In this document: in pieces, positions 33,861 through 40,254 of the stretch
How the letters are laid out: every line of letters begins with the position of its first letter
Numbering within the stretch: the stretch's first letter is position 1
Origin: CAZSWR01 sp964610885
Lineage (GTDB): Bacteria; Bacteroidota; Ignavibacteria; Kapaibacteriales; UBA2268
Length of the DNA: 40,254 bases
Direction: 5' to 3'
Assembly (NCBI GenBank): GCA_964610885.1
Contig: CAZSWR010000022.1
Coordinates: 1 to 40,254 of the forward strand
Notes under the pieces: generated by a model
Database searches by the model: none
The model's input: the letters and a program-made list of their open reading frames with translations, nothing else
What the model was told of the DNA's origin: nothing
Position numbers and translations under genes: made by a program

Positions 33861-35234
33861 ATGAAACCACTCTTGCTAATAGGATTTTTTGCTTTATATG
33901 CGAGTTTGTTGCCATTGGCAGAGTTCAGTTTCTATACGGTATCTTTTATCGATGTCGCAATAATCGGAGCATTTGTTACTGCGCTCAAGGATTTGCTTTT
34001 CTCGCACAGCATAAGGTTTGCAATAACTCGCCAGTGGAGCGTCGTTTTCCTCCTGGCGCTTGCGCTTTCTGCTCTGTTGTCGGGTATTGTCCCTTTGGCA
34101 TCGGGCCGCCCGGAGCAAATTTCGCAGTTTTTTTTGACTCTATTCCATTTCTATTATTTTGTGCTAATAACGGTCGTGCTGATTGTCTATCCGGTCAGGG
34201 AAAGCACTTGGGAAAGCTGCATGAAGCTGATGCTCATAATGAGTATCGTTATAAACGTTTTTGGGATTTACCAGGTTTTTGCCCGAGCTTTCGATTTGCC
34301 ATTAGCCTGGATAGAGACCTCGACTTCGGTGGAAAGCCTTCGGGGCGGCGCCGAATCGGGCTTTTCGCAACTTAGCCTGAATTATGGAAATTTCTTCCGC
34401 GCGACTTCCATCTTTAGCGAACCATCCGCCTTTGCCAGCAACATAATAATCTTCCTTTCATTGCAGATCGTACCGTATTCGCTCGGACTTCCGCAGTTTT
34501 TCAAATCGAAAGGACTGAACATCTTCATTCTTACCCTTTCGTTGGTTGGCCTGCTGATGGCGTTTTCGCTAACGGGGGCCGTTGGCTTGGCGGTTTTGAT
34601 AATTGGATTATTATTCATAACTCGGTCTGCCCGATTGCTAAAGCTTTCGCTCTTGGCGATTCCTGCCATTGCGATTCTGCTCATTGCAGACGGAGTGATC
34701 GAATCGAACCTCGGCGTTAGCGTCTTGGATTTGTTCACTCTCAGGATCGGCGGCGTTGCCGGCATGATTTCCGGCGGTAATGCCGAAACAGTTGCGGGGG
34801 AATCATTTTCGTCGCGGCTGGATCTGTTCCTCGGGAGCTACCAGATATGGCTTTCATCGCCGGTCGTGGGTATCGGAATAGGGCTGACGGCATTCAACGA
34901 GGTGGCCGAAATCTCATTCGCCGATACTTCGTTCATGAGCGCCCTATCGGAAATGGGCATATTCGGCGGTGTTTCGCTGATTTTAATTTTTGCAACACTG
35001 ATTGCAAAACTATATAAATACATACGCCCCCAAAGCGGTATTTCCCCCGAAAGCCGGCGTTTGTGCGCTATTGCCTTGTTCATGGTGCTGAACTATGCTT
35101 TCGTTTCGTTTTTCACTGGAAATATCTTAGTGTATTATTGCCTTTGGTTCATCTTGGGATTCGGCTTTTCAATGTCTCAATCGGCCGGCCGCCAGCTGGG
35201 CGAGCGTGAAATCCTGATAAAAAATGATAAGTGA
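33861..35234 (+). CDS. O-antigen-ligase/polymerase-like membrane protein
   Basis: This 457-residue polytopic inner-membrane protein has about eleven hydrophobic segments and one larger periplasmic loop (about 325-360, SSRLDLFLGSYQIWLSSPVVGIG), the arrangement of the O-antigen ligase (Wzy_C, RfaL/WaaL) and polymerase family. Such proteins polymerise or attach polysaccharide repeats to lipid carriers or lipid A. The GTG at 33813 in this frame is unlikely; the ATG at 33861 begins the first helix (MKPLLLIGFFALYA). Downstream lies a long stretch with repeats. A ligase and a polymerase cannot be told apart from sequence alone. Confidence 0.8.
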   Translation: MKPLLLIGFFALYASLLPLAEFSFYTVSFIDVAIIGAFVTALKDLLFSHSIRFAITRQWSVVFLLALALSALLSGIVPLASGRPEQISQFFLTLFHFYYFVLITVVLIVYPVRESTWESCMKLMLIMSIVINVFGIYQVFARAFDLPLAWIETSTSVESLRGGAESGFSQLSLNYGNFFRATSIFSEPSAFASNIIIFLSLQIVPYSLGLPQFFKSKGLNIFILTLSLVGLLMAFSLTGAVGLAVLIIGLLFITRSARLLKLSLLAIPAIAILLIADGVIESNLGVSVLDLFTLRIGGVAGMISGGNAETVAGESFSSRLDLFLGSYQIWLSSPVVGIGIGLTAFNEVAEISFADTSFMSALSEMGIFGGVSLILIFATLIAKLYKYIRPQSGISPESRRLCAIALFMVLNYAFVSFFTGNILVYYCLWFILGFGFSMSQSAGRQLGEREILIKNDK

Positions 35235-35852
35235 AGCGGTTGGCTTTTTCCAGATTTGGGTGATAAGGAATGTGAGAGCGAGATAACATCACCCCCTACT
35301 CTGGCAATGCTTTGTGTGGTAAAAATCAATAATTGATTCACAGGAATGTAATTTCAGAATATGGTTTTATAACGAATTGAATACATACTGTTCACAATAC
35401 TATATTCATCCTTAAAGGAAAGTCATAGTTGCTGGTTGATACCGCGTGAGCGGTTGTTATATTGTAGTGAGTTGTATCCCCTTTGCATATTATACCGCGT
35501 AGCGGTTGTTGTATAATACTCTACATTAATTAACCAAACATAAAACATTCGCTACGCGAAATCATTTACAAGAAATCAAACAAAATGCTACAATACAACA
35601 ACCGCTACGCGGTAAAAAACCATTTTATTTATCAACTCGCTGAATATGCTATTTGCTACACTACCCATACAAAACGTTAAGGACACAGAAAAAACCACAC
35701 AAAACACCATACGACCTAATATTTGTTGTGAATTTTTCAAATAATTAAAGAAATAGTAGTAACTTTTCCTTATTTTTACGTGTAATTGCATAGGGGCCGA
35801 AGCAAACGAAAGCCGAAAGCCGAAATGAGTATTGAAATTGATATTGATTAAA
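35235..35852. other. Non-coding stretch with composite-repeat copy B
   Basis: About 620 bp contain a GGGTGAT/ATCACCC hairpin (35258-35264 / 35288-35294) without a T-tract and a GCTTTGTGTGGT motif (35309-35320). They also hold the composite repeat (35438-35614) and further motif copies TACCCATACAAAAC (35662-35675) and AACCACACAAAAC (35693-35705). No gene is supported. Confidence 0.55.
35438..35614 (+). repeat. Composite palindromic repeat, copy B (complete, 177 bp)
   Basis: The order is P1 (GATACCGCGTGAGCGGTTGT, 35438-35457, continuing to TTGTAG), P2 (ATACCGCGTAGCGGTTGTTG, 35492-35511, continuing TATAATAC), Q' (AACATTCGCTACGCGAAAT, 35544-35562) and P1' (CTACAATACAACAACCGCTA, 35588-35607, continuing CGCGGTA). 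P1 and P1' are inverted relatives over about 27 bp, making TIR-like ends. P1 here has a GTGA loop in place of GTA. Confidence 0.85.
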
Positions 35853-36566
35853 ATGAAAAGAATACTGATAATTGCGCTATTGGCCGCCATTGCCGGAAGC
35901 ATGGCAAATGCCCAGCAGAAGGGCGGCGCGGTGAGGAAATTCAATAAGGATACAGCCTTCGTTTTCTCTTCGCCCCGGCCGCTAATACTGTCGGAAGAGG
36001 AGGCGCGTTTCAAGAATTTCATGGGATTCGACTTGCTGCTTTCCGAAAATGGATTCGGCGCGGGCTACTTCATCAAAAAGCAGTTTACTCCCAGTTTCTC
36101 CGCATTTATGAACCTGTACATTTCCGGCGCAAAGAATACCGACGAGTTCGAGCATTGGATATGGGACGAGAGCCAGAATGCTTATGTTTGGAAGGTTGAG
36201 GACAAGGTGAACCGGCTTTTCATGTTCCCTCTGATGTTTGGCGTGCAGCAAAACTTGCTCGGCGAATCGCTTAGCGACAGCTTCCAACCCTTCCTCAATT
36301 GTGGCCTTGGACCTACTTTCATTCTCGCCACTCCATACGACAAAGAGTTTTTCTCTTCGTTTGGCAGTGCGGACGGCTACACCCGTTTTGGTTGTTTCGC
36401 CGGACTGGGCGCGAATATCGGTGTAACGGCCAAGTCATACATCGTGCTGAGCGGCCGGTATTATTACATTCCATTTGGCGGCAAGGGCATCGAAAGCGTG
36501 AAGAACAAACCAATAACCAATTTCGGCGGCTTCTTCCTGTCTGCGAGTATGTCTTTCGCGTACTGA
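35853..36566 (+). CDS. Outer-membrane beta-barrel protein of unknown function
   Basis: This 237-residue protein has a signal peptide (MKRILIIALLAAIAGSMANAQ). Alternating-pattern strands follow: MGFDLLLSENGFGAGYFIKK, FMNLYISGA, FMFPLMFGVQQNL, GLGPTFILATPY and a final GGFFLSASMSFAY, ending in the aromatic residue typical of beta-barrels. The start at 35853 is the ATG that begins the signal peptide; an upstream TTG frame is unlikely. It may be an adhesion or general porin-like protein. It stands between composite-repeat copies B and C. Confidence 0.78.
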   Translation: MKRILIIALLAAIAGSMANAQQKGGAVRKFNKDTAFVFSSPRPLILSEEEARFKNFMGFDLLLSENGFGAGYFIKKQFTPSFSAFMNLYISGAKNTDEFEHWIWDESQNAYVWKVEDKVNRLFMFPLMFGVQQNLLGESLSDSFQPFLNCGLGPTFILATPYDKEFFSSFGSADGYTRFGCFAGLGANIGVTAKSYIVLSGRYYYIPFGGKGIESVKNKPITNFGGFFLSASMSFAY

Positions 36567-36667
36567 TTCGGTTAGTCTCATCGTTTGACCGCCTGCGCTA
36601 CAGAAAGTGCGTGGAAGTGGCATTATATCACATAAGTGGATGCAAGAAAAAGTAATAATTTCAAATA

Positions 36668-36790
36668 GATACCGCGTAGCGGTTGTTGTATTGTAGAAAT
36701 ATTTAGTGCCATGCAAGTCATACCGCGTAGCGGTTGTTAAATAAAGCCCTGTAAAGTCAACCAAATATTTAGAACATTCGCCACGCGATA
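36668..36790 (+). repeat. Composite palindromic repeat, copy C (lacking the right-hand end)
   Basis: P1 (GATACCGCGTAGCGGTTGTT, 36668-36687, continuing GTATTGTAG), P2 (ATACCGCGTAGCGGTTGTTA, 36720-36739) and a diverged Q' (AACATTCGCCACGCGATA, 36773-36790) are in the same order and spacing as copies B and D. The right-hand P1' is absent. The spacers share CAAGTC before P2 and AGTCAACCA before Q' with copy D. Confidence 0.8.
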
Positions 36791-36862
36791 ATGGTAATTT
36801 CGACAGACTCATTTGACTCAATTGGCAAGCGCCAACCCCAAAAAATAAGTTAATTCTATAAA

Positions 36863-37438
36863 CTACTTTTCGATTCGCCGAGCAATTGTCTTTGCCTTGG
36901 CCAAAAACCTATCCGATAGATCTTGATTTTTCTTGGTTCCGGGCCGGGAGAGTATGCCCACCGTTTTGTAGCCGGAGAAGTGGAAGATTTCCTTGATAGC
37001 CCTTTTCGCGCCGCGTGTCTCAGCAAAAATGAAATTGAACGGCCAGGGCGTGGTGCAAGAAGTAACGAACGCTGCTTTTTTACCTTTCTGCAACGGGACC
37101 GGCCTGCCATACTTGTCCTCCGCCATGAGAATGGGCACTATCCGGTCGAAGAGCACCTTCAGGTTCCCGCTAATGTTCCCCCAATAAACTGGGCTCCCGA
37201 CAATTATCGCATCGGCTGATTGTATCTTCCCAGCGAGCAAATGCGCGCCGTCCGCAGGCAGACAACACTTATTGGTGGACCGGCATTTCATGCAGCCGAT
37301 ACATGGGCGAATCTCGTAATCGTGAAGGTGCGCCAATTCCAGCTCGACATCGCTCGAAAAGTGCTTCGTGATGCCCTCGAGCATCCTTCCAATTGTTCCG
37401 TTTCGCCTGTGCGAAGAATTGATAACTAATACTTTCAT
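36863..37438 (-). CDS. NAD(P)H-dependent FMN reductase-like flavoprotein
   Basis: This 191-residue flavodoxin-fold protein has the FMN phosphate loop NSSHRRNGTIGRML at the N-terminus and SPVYWGNISGNLKVLFDR in the middle. A cysteine cluster CIGCMKCRSTNKCC (about 47-60) may bind a metal or iron-sulfur centre, as in iron-sulfur flavoproteins. It may reduce flavins, quinones or metals. The ATG at 37438 (MKVLVINSSHR) is chosen. It lies immediately after the T-run of a terminator hairpin downstream of ferritin and has no visible Shine-Dalgarno site. An ATG-less extension to 37465 would run into that hairpin. Confidence 0.85.
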   Translation of the reverse strand: MKVLVINSSHRRNGTIGRMLEGITKHFSSDVELELAHLHDYEIRPCIGCMKCRSTNKCCLPADGAHLLAGKIQSADAIIVGSPVYWGNISGNLKVLFDRIVPILMAEDKYGRPVPLQKGKKAAFVTSCTTPWPFNFIFAETRGAKRAIKEIFHFSGYKTVGILSRPGTKKNQDLSDRFLAKAKTIARRIEK

Positions 37439-37483
37439 AAAAAAATTCCGTTCGTAACCCAACAATTGAGATTACGAACGGAA
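37439..37483 (-). terminator. Hairpin with T-run between ferritin and the flavoprotein
   Basis: On the minus strand TTCCGTTCGTAA (37483-37472) pairs perfectly with TTACGAACGGAA (37457-37446) around a 14-nt loop, followed by seven T that run directly into the ATG of the flavoprotein gene. It can end ferritin transcription and, with partial read-through, act as an attenuator. Confidence 0.85.
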
Positions 37484-37489
37484 CTATTG

Positions 37490-37507
37490 TTTTGTTACGT
37501 AACAAAA
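37490..37507. promoter_or_regulatory. 18-bp perfect palindrome, possible operator
   Basis: TTTTGTTAC-GTAACAAAA is an exact palindrome, eight bases downstream of the ferritin stop and upstream of the flavoprotein start. It is of the size bound by dimeric HTH regulators. It could also be part of the terminator region. No regulator is known. Confidence 0.4.
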
Positions 37508-37515
37508 AAGACAGA

Positions 37516-38034
37516 TTACGGCTGCGCTGTAGGGTCGATCGGCGTGAACACCCTGGTCTTCAATTCGTTGTCCAGGAAGAATATCGCGCTCGGGTTGTCG
37601 CTGGCCATGCGCAATCTTTCGACGAGGTCGCTGGCGTTTGCCTCCTCTTCGACTTGCTCGGAAATGAACCATTGCAAGAAGATTTGCGTCGCGTGGTCTT
37701 TTTCTTTAATTGCAACTTCGGCCATTTCGTTAATTGAATCTGTTACGGTAAGCTCGTGGGCAAGCGTCTGCTCAAACGATTCCAATGGCGTTTTCCAGTC
37801 AAACGGCGGGGCGTCGATTGCTCCAATAATCGCTTTGCCGCCGCGTTCGACCAAATAATCAAAGAATTTATTGGCGTGGGCAAGTTCTTCCTGTGCCTGG
37901 ACGCGCATCCAGTTTGCGAATCCGTTCAGGTTGCGAGCATGGAACCATGCGGACATGGACAGGTACAAATTCGAGGAATACATTTCTTTAACGATCTGGC
38001 TGTTTATCGAGTCTTCGACGGGTTTCTTTATCAT
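37516..38034 (-). CDS. ftnA: Bacterial non-haem ferritin
   Basis: This 172-residue protein forms 24-subunit cages that oxidise and store iron. It has the four-helix-bundle ferritin pattern: SQIVKEMYSSNLYLSMSAWF with the conserved Glu of the ferroxidase centre, QAQEELAHANKFFDYL with EE and H ligands, later HELTVTDSINEMAEVA and WFISEQVEEEANASDLVERL. It lacks the Bfr haem Met. ATGs at 38040 and 38034 share AAGGAGA; the second is better spaced. It is downstream of etfA on the same strand, across about 520 bp containing repeat copy D. The flavoprotein gene follows behind a terminator. Confidence 0.93.
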   Translation of the reverse strand: MIKKPVEDSINSQIVKEMYSSNLYLSMSAWFHARNLNGFANWMRVQAQEELAHANKFFDYLVERGGKAIIGAIDAPPFDWKTPLESFEQTLAHELTVTDSINEMAEVAIKEKDHATQIFLQWFISEQVEEEANASDLVERLRMASDNPSAIFFLDNELKTRVFTPIDPTAQP

Positions 38035-38238
38035 CACCATTCTCCTTTGAAAAAAACTACAATTTCAATTAGTGGAAACGAATCGCAAAATTCTTTAGTT
38101 TATAAAATATTATTATCTTATTTAAAATTGATTGAATAAGTAATATTGTTTGTTGCAAATAAGAATGTTTGGGCTATGAAGGTCTGGAAAGATGATAAGG
38201 TTTGGAGGCTTCTAGTAAATAGGAATTTATATCGAATT

Positions 38239-38416
38239 GATACCGCGTGAGCGGTTGTTTTATTGTAGAAATTCATATAATCATAGTAAGTCATACCGCG
38301 TAGCGGTTGTTATATAAAACGCTGCTTGAGTCAACCATACATATTGAACATTCGCTACGCGAAATAAAATACAATAATTCAATTATTTGCTACAATAGAA
38401 CAACCGCTACGCGGTA
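38239..38416 (+). repeat. Composite palindromic repeat, copy D (complete, 178 bp)
   Basis: P1 (GATACCGCGTGAGCGGTTGT, 38239-38258, continuing TTTATTGTAG), P2 (ATACCGCGTAGCGGTTGTTA, 38293-38312), Q' (AACATTCGCTACGCGAAAT, 38347-38365) and P1' (CTACAATAGAACAACCGCTA, 38390-38409, continuing CGCGGTA) have the same order and nearly the same total length as copy B. P1 again has the GTGA loop and P1' the TAC loop. Confidence 0.85.
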
Positions 38417-38502
38417 AACTTCTGATCGACTGCCAGCGCACACGATGCCGCACCCCTACGGGAATCAATTTAATTACCGTGCCCATACAATTTTATATAC
38501 CA

Positions 38503-38538
38503 AAAAAGCCCGCCCCATCGGATGGAAGCGAGCTTTTT
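38503..38538 (-). terminator. Terminator of the etf operon
   Basis: On the minus strand AAAAAGCTCGC (38538-38528) pairs with GCGGGCTTTTT (38513-38503), with one T-G pair, and a T-run follows. It lies 23 bases after the etfA stop. Confidence 0.85.
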
Positions 38539-38560
38539 GAATCAATTCTGAGAGAGTTAA

Positions 38561-39532
38561 TTATTTGCCTGTAACTGCACTGATTTTCTGTGTGAGTTTC
38601 GGCAAGACGTCGAACATATCGCCAACGATTGCGTAGTCGGCCAATTTGATGATCGGGGCGTCTTTGTCTTTGTTCACTGCCACGATGAGTTTCGATGACG
38701 ACATACCGGCAAGGTGCTGGATTGCGCCGGAGATGCCGCAAGCAACGTACATCGAAGGCGAAACGGTTTTGCCGGTCTGGCCCACTTGCTCGCTGTGCGG
38801 ACGCCATCCGGCATCGACGACTGCGCGCGAAGCGCCGACGGCTGCGCCGAGGCTATTTGCAAGGTTTTCGATCAGGTTGAAGTTTTCGGGGCCTTTGATG
38901 CCGCGTCCGCCGGAGACGATGATGTCTGCTTCGGCCACGTCGAGTTTGCCATCGTTTTTGACAACCGATTTCACGACTGCTTTTTTGTCTTCGGCGCCGA
39001 CCGTGGCCGAGACTGCTTTCACGTTAGCGGCGGCAGGAGCTGCGCTGGCGGTGAAGACGTTCGGGCGGAGCGAGAAGACTTTGTTATCTGTATTGACTTT
39101 GGTGCGGATTTGTGCCTTACCGGCGTAAACCGGTTTCGAGGCGATGGGAGCCGAACCTTCGAATTCGAATGCAACGCAATCGGCAACGTATCCGGCGCCG
39201 AGCTTAATTGCTACGCGTGGTGCCAATTCCAATCCGGCAGCATTGGCCGAAAAGAGGAGTGTGTTGCAGGATTCTGCTTTGGCCATGTCGGCAATCACTT
39301 TGGCGTATGCCGTCGATGAATATTCGCCGAGCGATGCGTCATTGGCAAGTACGACTTCCGTGAGGCCGTATTCGCCGGCTGTTTTGGCCTGGGCTTCGGT
39401 GCCGCCCACGAGCAAGCCAACTACTTGAGCTTGGGTTTTTGCAGAAAAATCTTTTGCTGCTGTAATCAATTCATAAGAAGAACGTTTGAGTTGATTATCT
39501 TTCGCTTCAAGGTAAACTAAGATTTTTTTCAT
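38561..39532 (-). CDS. etfA: Electron transfer flavoprotein subunit alpha
   Basis: This 323-residue FAD-binding subunit of the ETF heterodimer takes electrons from acyl-CoA dehydrogenases and passes them on to ETF-quinone oxidoreductase or other acceptors. The C-terminal FAD domain shows SGGRGIKGPENF, VGASRAVVDAGWRPHSEQVGQ, TGKTVSPSMYVACGISGAIQ and the final NKDKDAPIIKLADYAIVGD. The N-terminal ILVYLEAKDNQLKRSSYELI is typical. AGGAGA precedes the ATG. It follows etfB by 56 bp and ends at a strong terminator. It is not closely related to the bifurcating FixB-like neighbours by context, since no dehydrogenase gene is visible. Confidence 0.96.
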   Translation of the reverse strand: MKKILVYLEAKDNQLKRSSYELITAAKDFSAKTQAQVVGLLVGGTEAQAKTAGEYGLTEVVLANDASLGEYSSTAYAKVIADMAKAESCNTLLFSANAAGLELAPRVAIKLGAGYVADCVAFEFEGSAPIASKPVYAGKAQIRTKVNTDNKVFSLRPNVFTASAAPAAANVKAVSATVGAEDKKAVVKSVVKNDGKLDVAEADIIVSGGRGIKGPENFNLIENLANSLGAAVGASRAVVDAGWRPHSEQVGQTGKTVSPSMYVACGISGAIQHLAGMSSSKLIVAVNKDKDAPIIKLADYAIVGDMFDVLPKLTQKISAVTGK

Positions 39533-39588
39533 TTATTATTTCTCCTGATATTCTTTTTTGTTTGCGGCAGCGCACCGCAAAATTGAAA

Positions 39589-40254
39589 TTAGATAATTTT
39601 TGCGTCTTCGTGGAGCAAGCGGACCAATTCGGCAATGTCTGCGTCAGTATCGCCAAGCACTTTGCCGACGCGGGTTTTCGACGGGATGGACATGCCAAGC
39701 ACCGTCGTGCGAGCTTCGGAATTCGAGGCTGCACGCTCTTCGATTGGTTTGGACTTTGCTTTCATAATGTCCGGCAATTTCGGATAGCGTGGGTCGTTAA
39801 GGCCTTTCTGGCAGCTAACGACGCAAGGCATCGAGAGTTCGACCACTTCGCGTCCGCCCTCGACTTCGCGTTCGGCAGTTGCTTTGTTTCCGTCGATTGT
39901 CAGTTTGGTAACCACCGAAACCGAAGGCATCGAAAGCATTTCTGCGAGCGACGAAGGAATCTGGAGCGAATCGAAATCTACGCTTTGCTTGCCGAGCAGC
40001 ACCAATTCGGGGTTGGTTTCTTTTGCATAATATGCTAGGTTCTCGGCCACGGCGAATGAATCAATGTTTTCATCGGCTTTGACCAAGACGGCTTTATCGA
40101 CGCCCATTGCAAGAGCCGTGCGAAGAATATCCTTTGCGCCGTCCGGCCCAACTGCAAGAGCTGTAACCGTGCCGCCATTTTTCTCCCGCAGGCGCAGAGC
40201 CTCCTCGAGGGCGAATTCGTCATAAGGATTAACGATATATTTAATTCCCTGTTT
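39589..40254 (-). CDS. etfB: Electron transfer flavoprotein subunit beta (5' end outside window)
   Basis: The frame continues past an internal ATG at 40107 to the window edge, with another 49 codons reading KYIVNPYDEFALEEALRLRE, so the true start lies beyond 40254. In all 221 residues are present, ending at a stop at 39589-39591. The INPYDEFALEEALRL segment, TALAVGPDGAKDILRTALAMG, LGKQSVDFDS and a SMPSVSVVTKLTIDG stretch are characteristic of EtfB, the AMP-binding subunit that pairs with EtfA. etfA is immediately downstream. The family and the coupling are secure; the missing N-terminus is about 25-30 residues, judging by other EtfB proteins. Confidence 0.95.
   Translation of the reverse strand, partial: KQGIKYIVNPYDEFALEEALRLREKNGGTVTALAVGPDGAKDILRTALAMGVDKAVLVKADENIDSFAVAENLAYYAKETNPELVLLGKQSVDFDSLQIPSSLAEMLSMPSVSVVTKLTIDGNKATAEREVEGGREVVELSMPCVVSCQKGLNDPRYPKLPDIMKAKSKPIEERAASNSEARTTVLGMSIPSKTRVGKVLGDTDADIAELVRLLHEDAKII

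Larger units (their letters stand above)
38035..38560. other. Non-coding stretch with composite-repeat copy D
   Basis: About 525 bp lie between ferritin and etfA. The left part is AT-rich and should hold the ferritin promoter. Copy D of the composite repeat (38239-38416) and the etfA terminator (38503-38538) occupy the rest. TACCGTGCCCATAC (38475-38488) is an inverted match to GTATGGGCACGGTA beside copy A. No gene is supported. Confidence 0.6.

Noticed and set aside
35438..38416. CRISPR array
   Set aside because: The palindromic units are unevenly spaced, occur in both orientations, share related spacers and lie on both sides of genes; no cas gene is present.
40035..40107. etfB starting at the ATG at 40107
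   Set aside because: The frame continues to the window edge with clear EtfB sequence (INPYDEFALEEALRL-type), so this is an internal Met.

Overview
The window looks like a chromosomal stretch from a Gram-negative bacterium of the Bacteroidota / Chlorobiota / Ignavibacteriota (FCB) group. The evidence is a complex I operon that passes from nuoD to nuoH without nuoE, nuoF or nuoG, PD40-OmpA and small beta-barrel outer-membrane proteins, a DUF4139 exported protein, AT-rich spacers between GC-richer genes, and Shine-Dalgarno sites at only some genes. A species cannot be named from the sequence alone.

1-10030 is the 3' end of a complex I operon: nuoD (C-terminus only), an exported protein of unknown function, nuoH, nuoI, an Mrr-type endonuclease gene, nuoJ, nuoK, nuoL, nuoM, nuoN and a strong terminator. 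Two non-respiratory genes sit inside the operon, one where nuoEFG would be expected and one between nuoI and nuoJ. 10132-11358 is a two-gene unit of unknown function. It is followed by about 700 bp without a gene that carries nested inverted repeats and the ftsH leader.

12057-15608 holds ftsH, a tRNA with a CAU anticodon, nth and nadD. 15609-21600 holds a transposon-like inverted-repeat remnant, a flavin reductase-rubredoxin fusion (minus strand), then a plus-strand run of a beta-barrel protein, a PD40-OmpA protein, a mannose-1-phosphate guanylyltransferase, gcvH and pdxH. 21614-25088 holds a small HTH regulator, an AT-rich tract of about 870 bp, rubrerythrin and a convergent DUF4139 protein.

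25656-32327 is a minus-strand run transcribed as queC, a lytic transglycosylase, a 1053-residue TPR-PAS-histidine kinase, a stand-alone cobalamin-binding protein and a TsaC/Sua5 protein. 32505-36566 (plus) holds a metallophosphoesterase lipoprotein, an O-antigen-ligase-like membrane protein and a beta-barrel protein. 36863-40254 (minus) holds etfB (5' end outside the window), etfA, ferritin and an FMN-reductase-type flavoprotein.

Several genes fit an oxygen- and iron-stress theme (rubrerythrin, rubredoxin-flavin reductase, ferritin, flavoprotein), beside a respiratory core (complex I and ETF). The most unusual feature is a family of composite palindromic repeats of about 177 bp. It is present four times in the last 15 kb (near 25.4, 35.5, 36.7 and 38.3 kb), has a fixed internal order of palindromes and TIR-like ends, and one copy is inverted and appears to have lost a segment by recombination.
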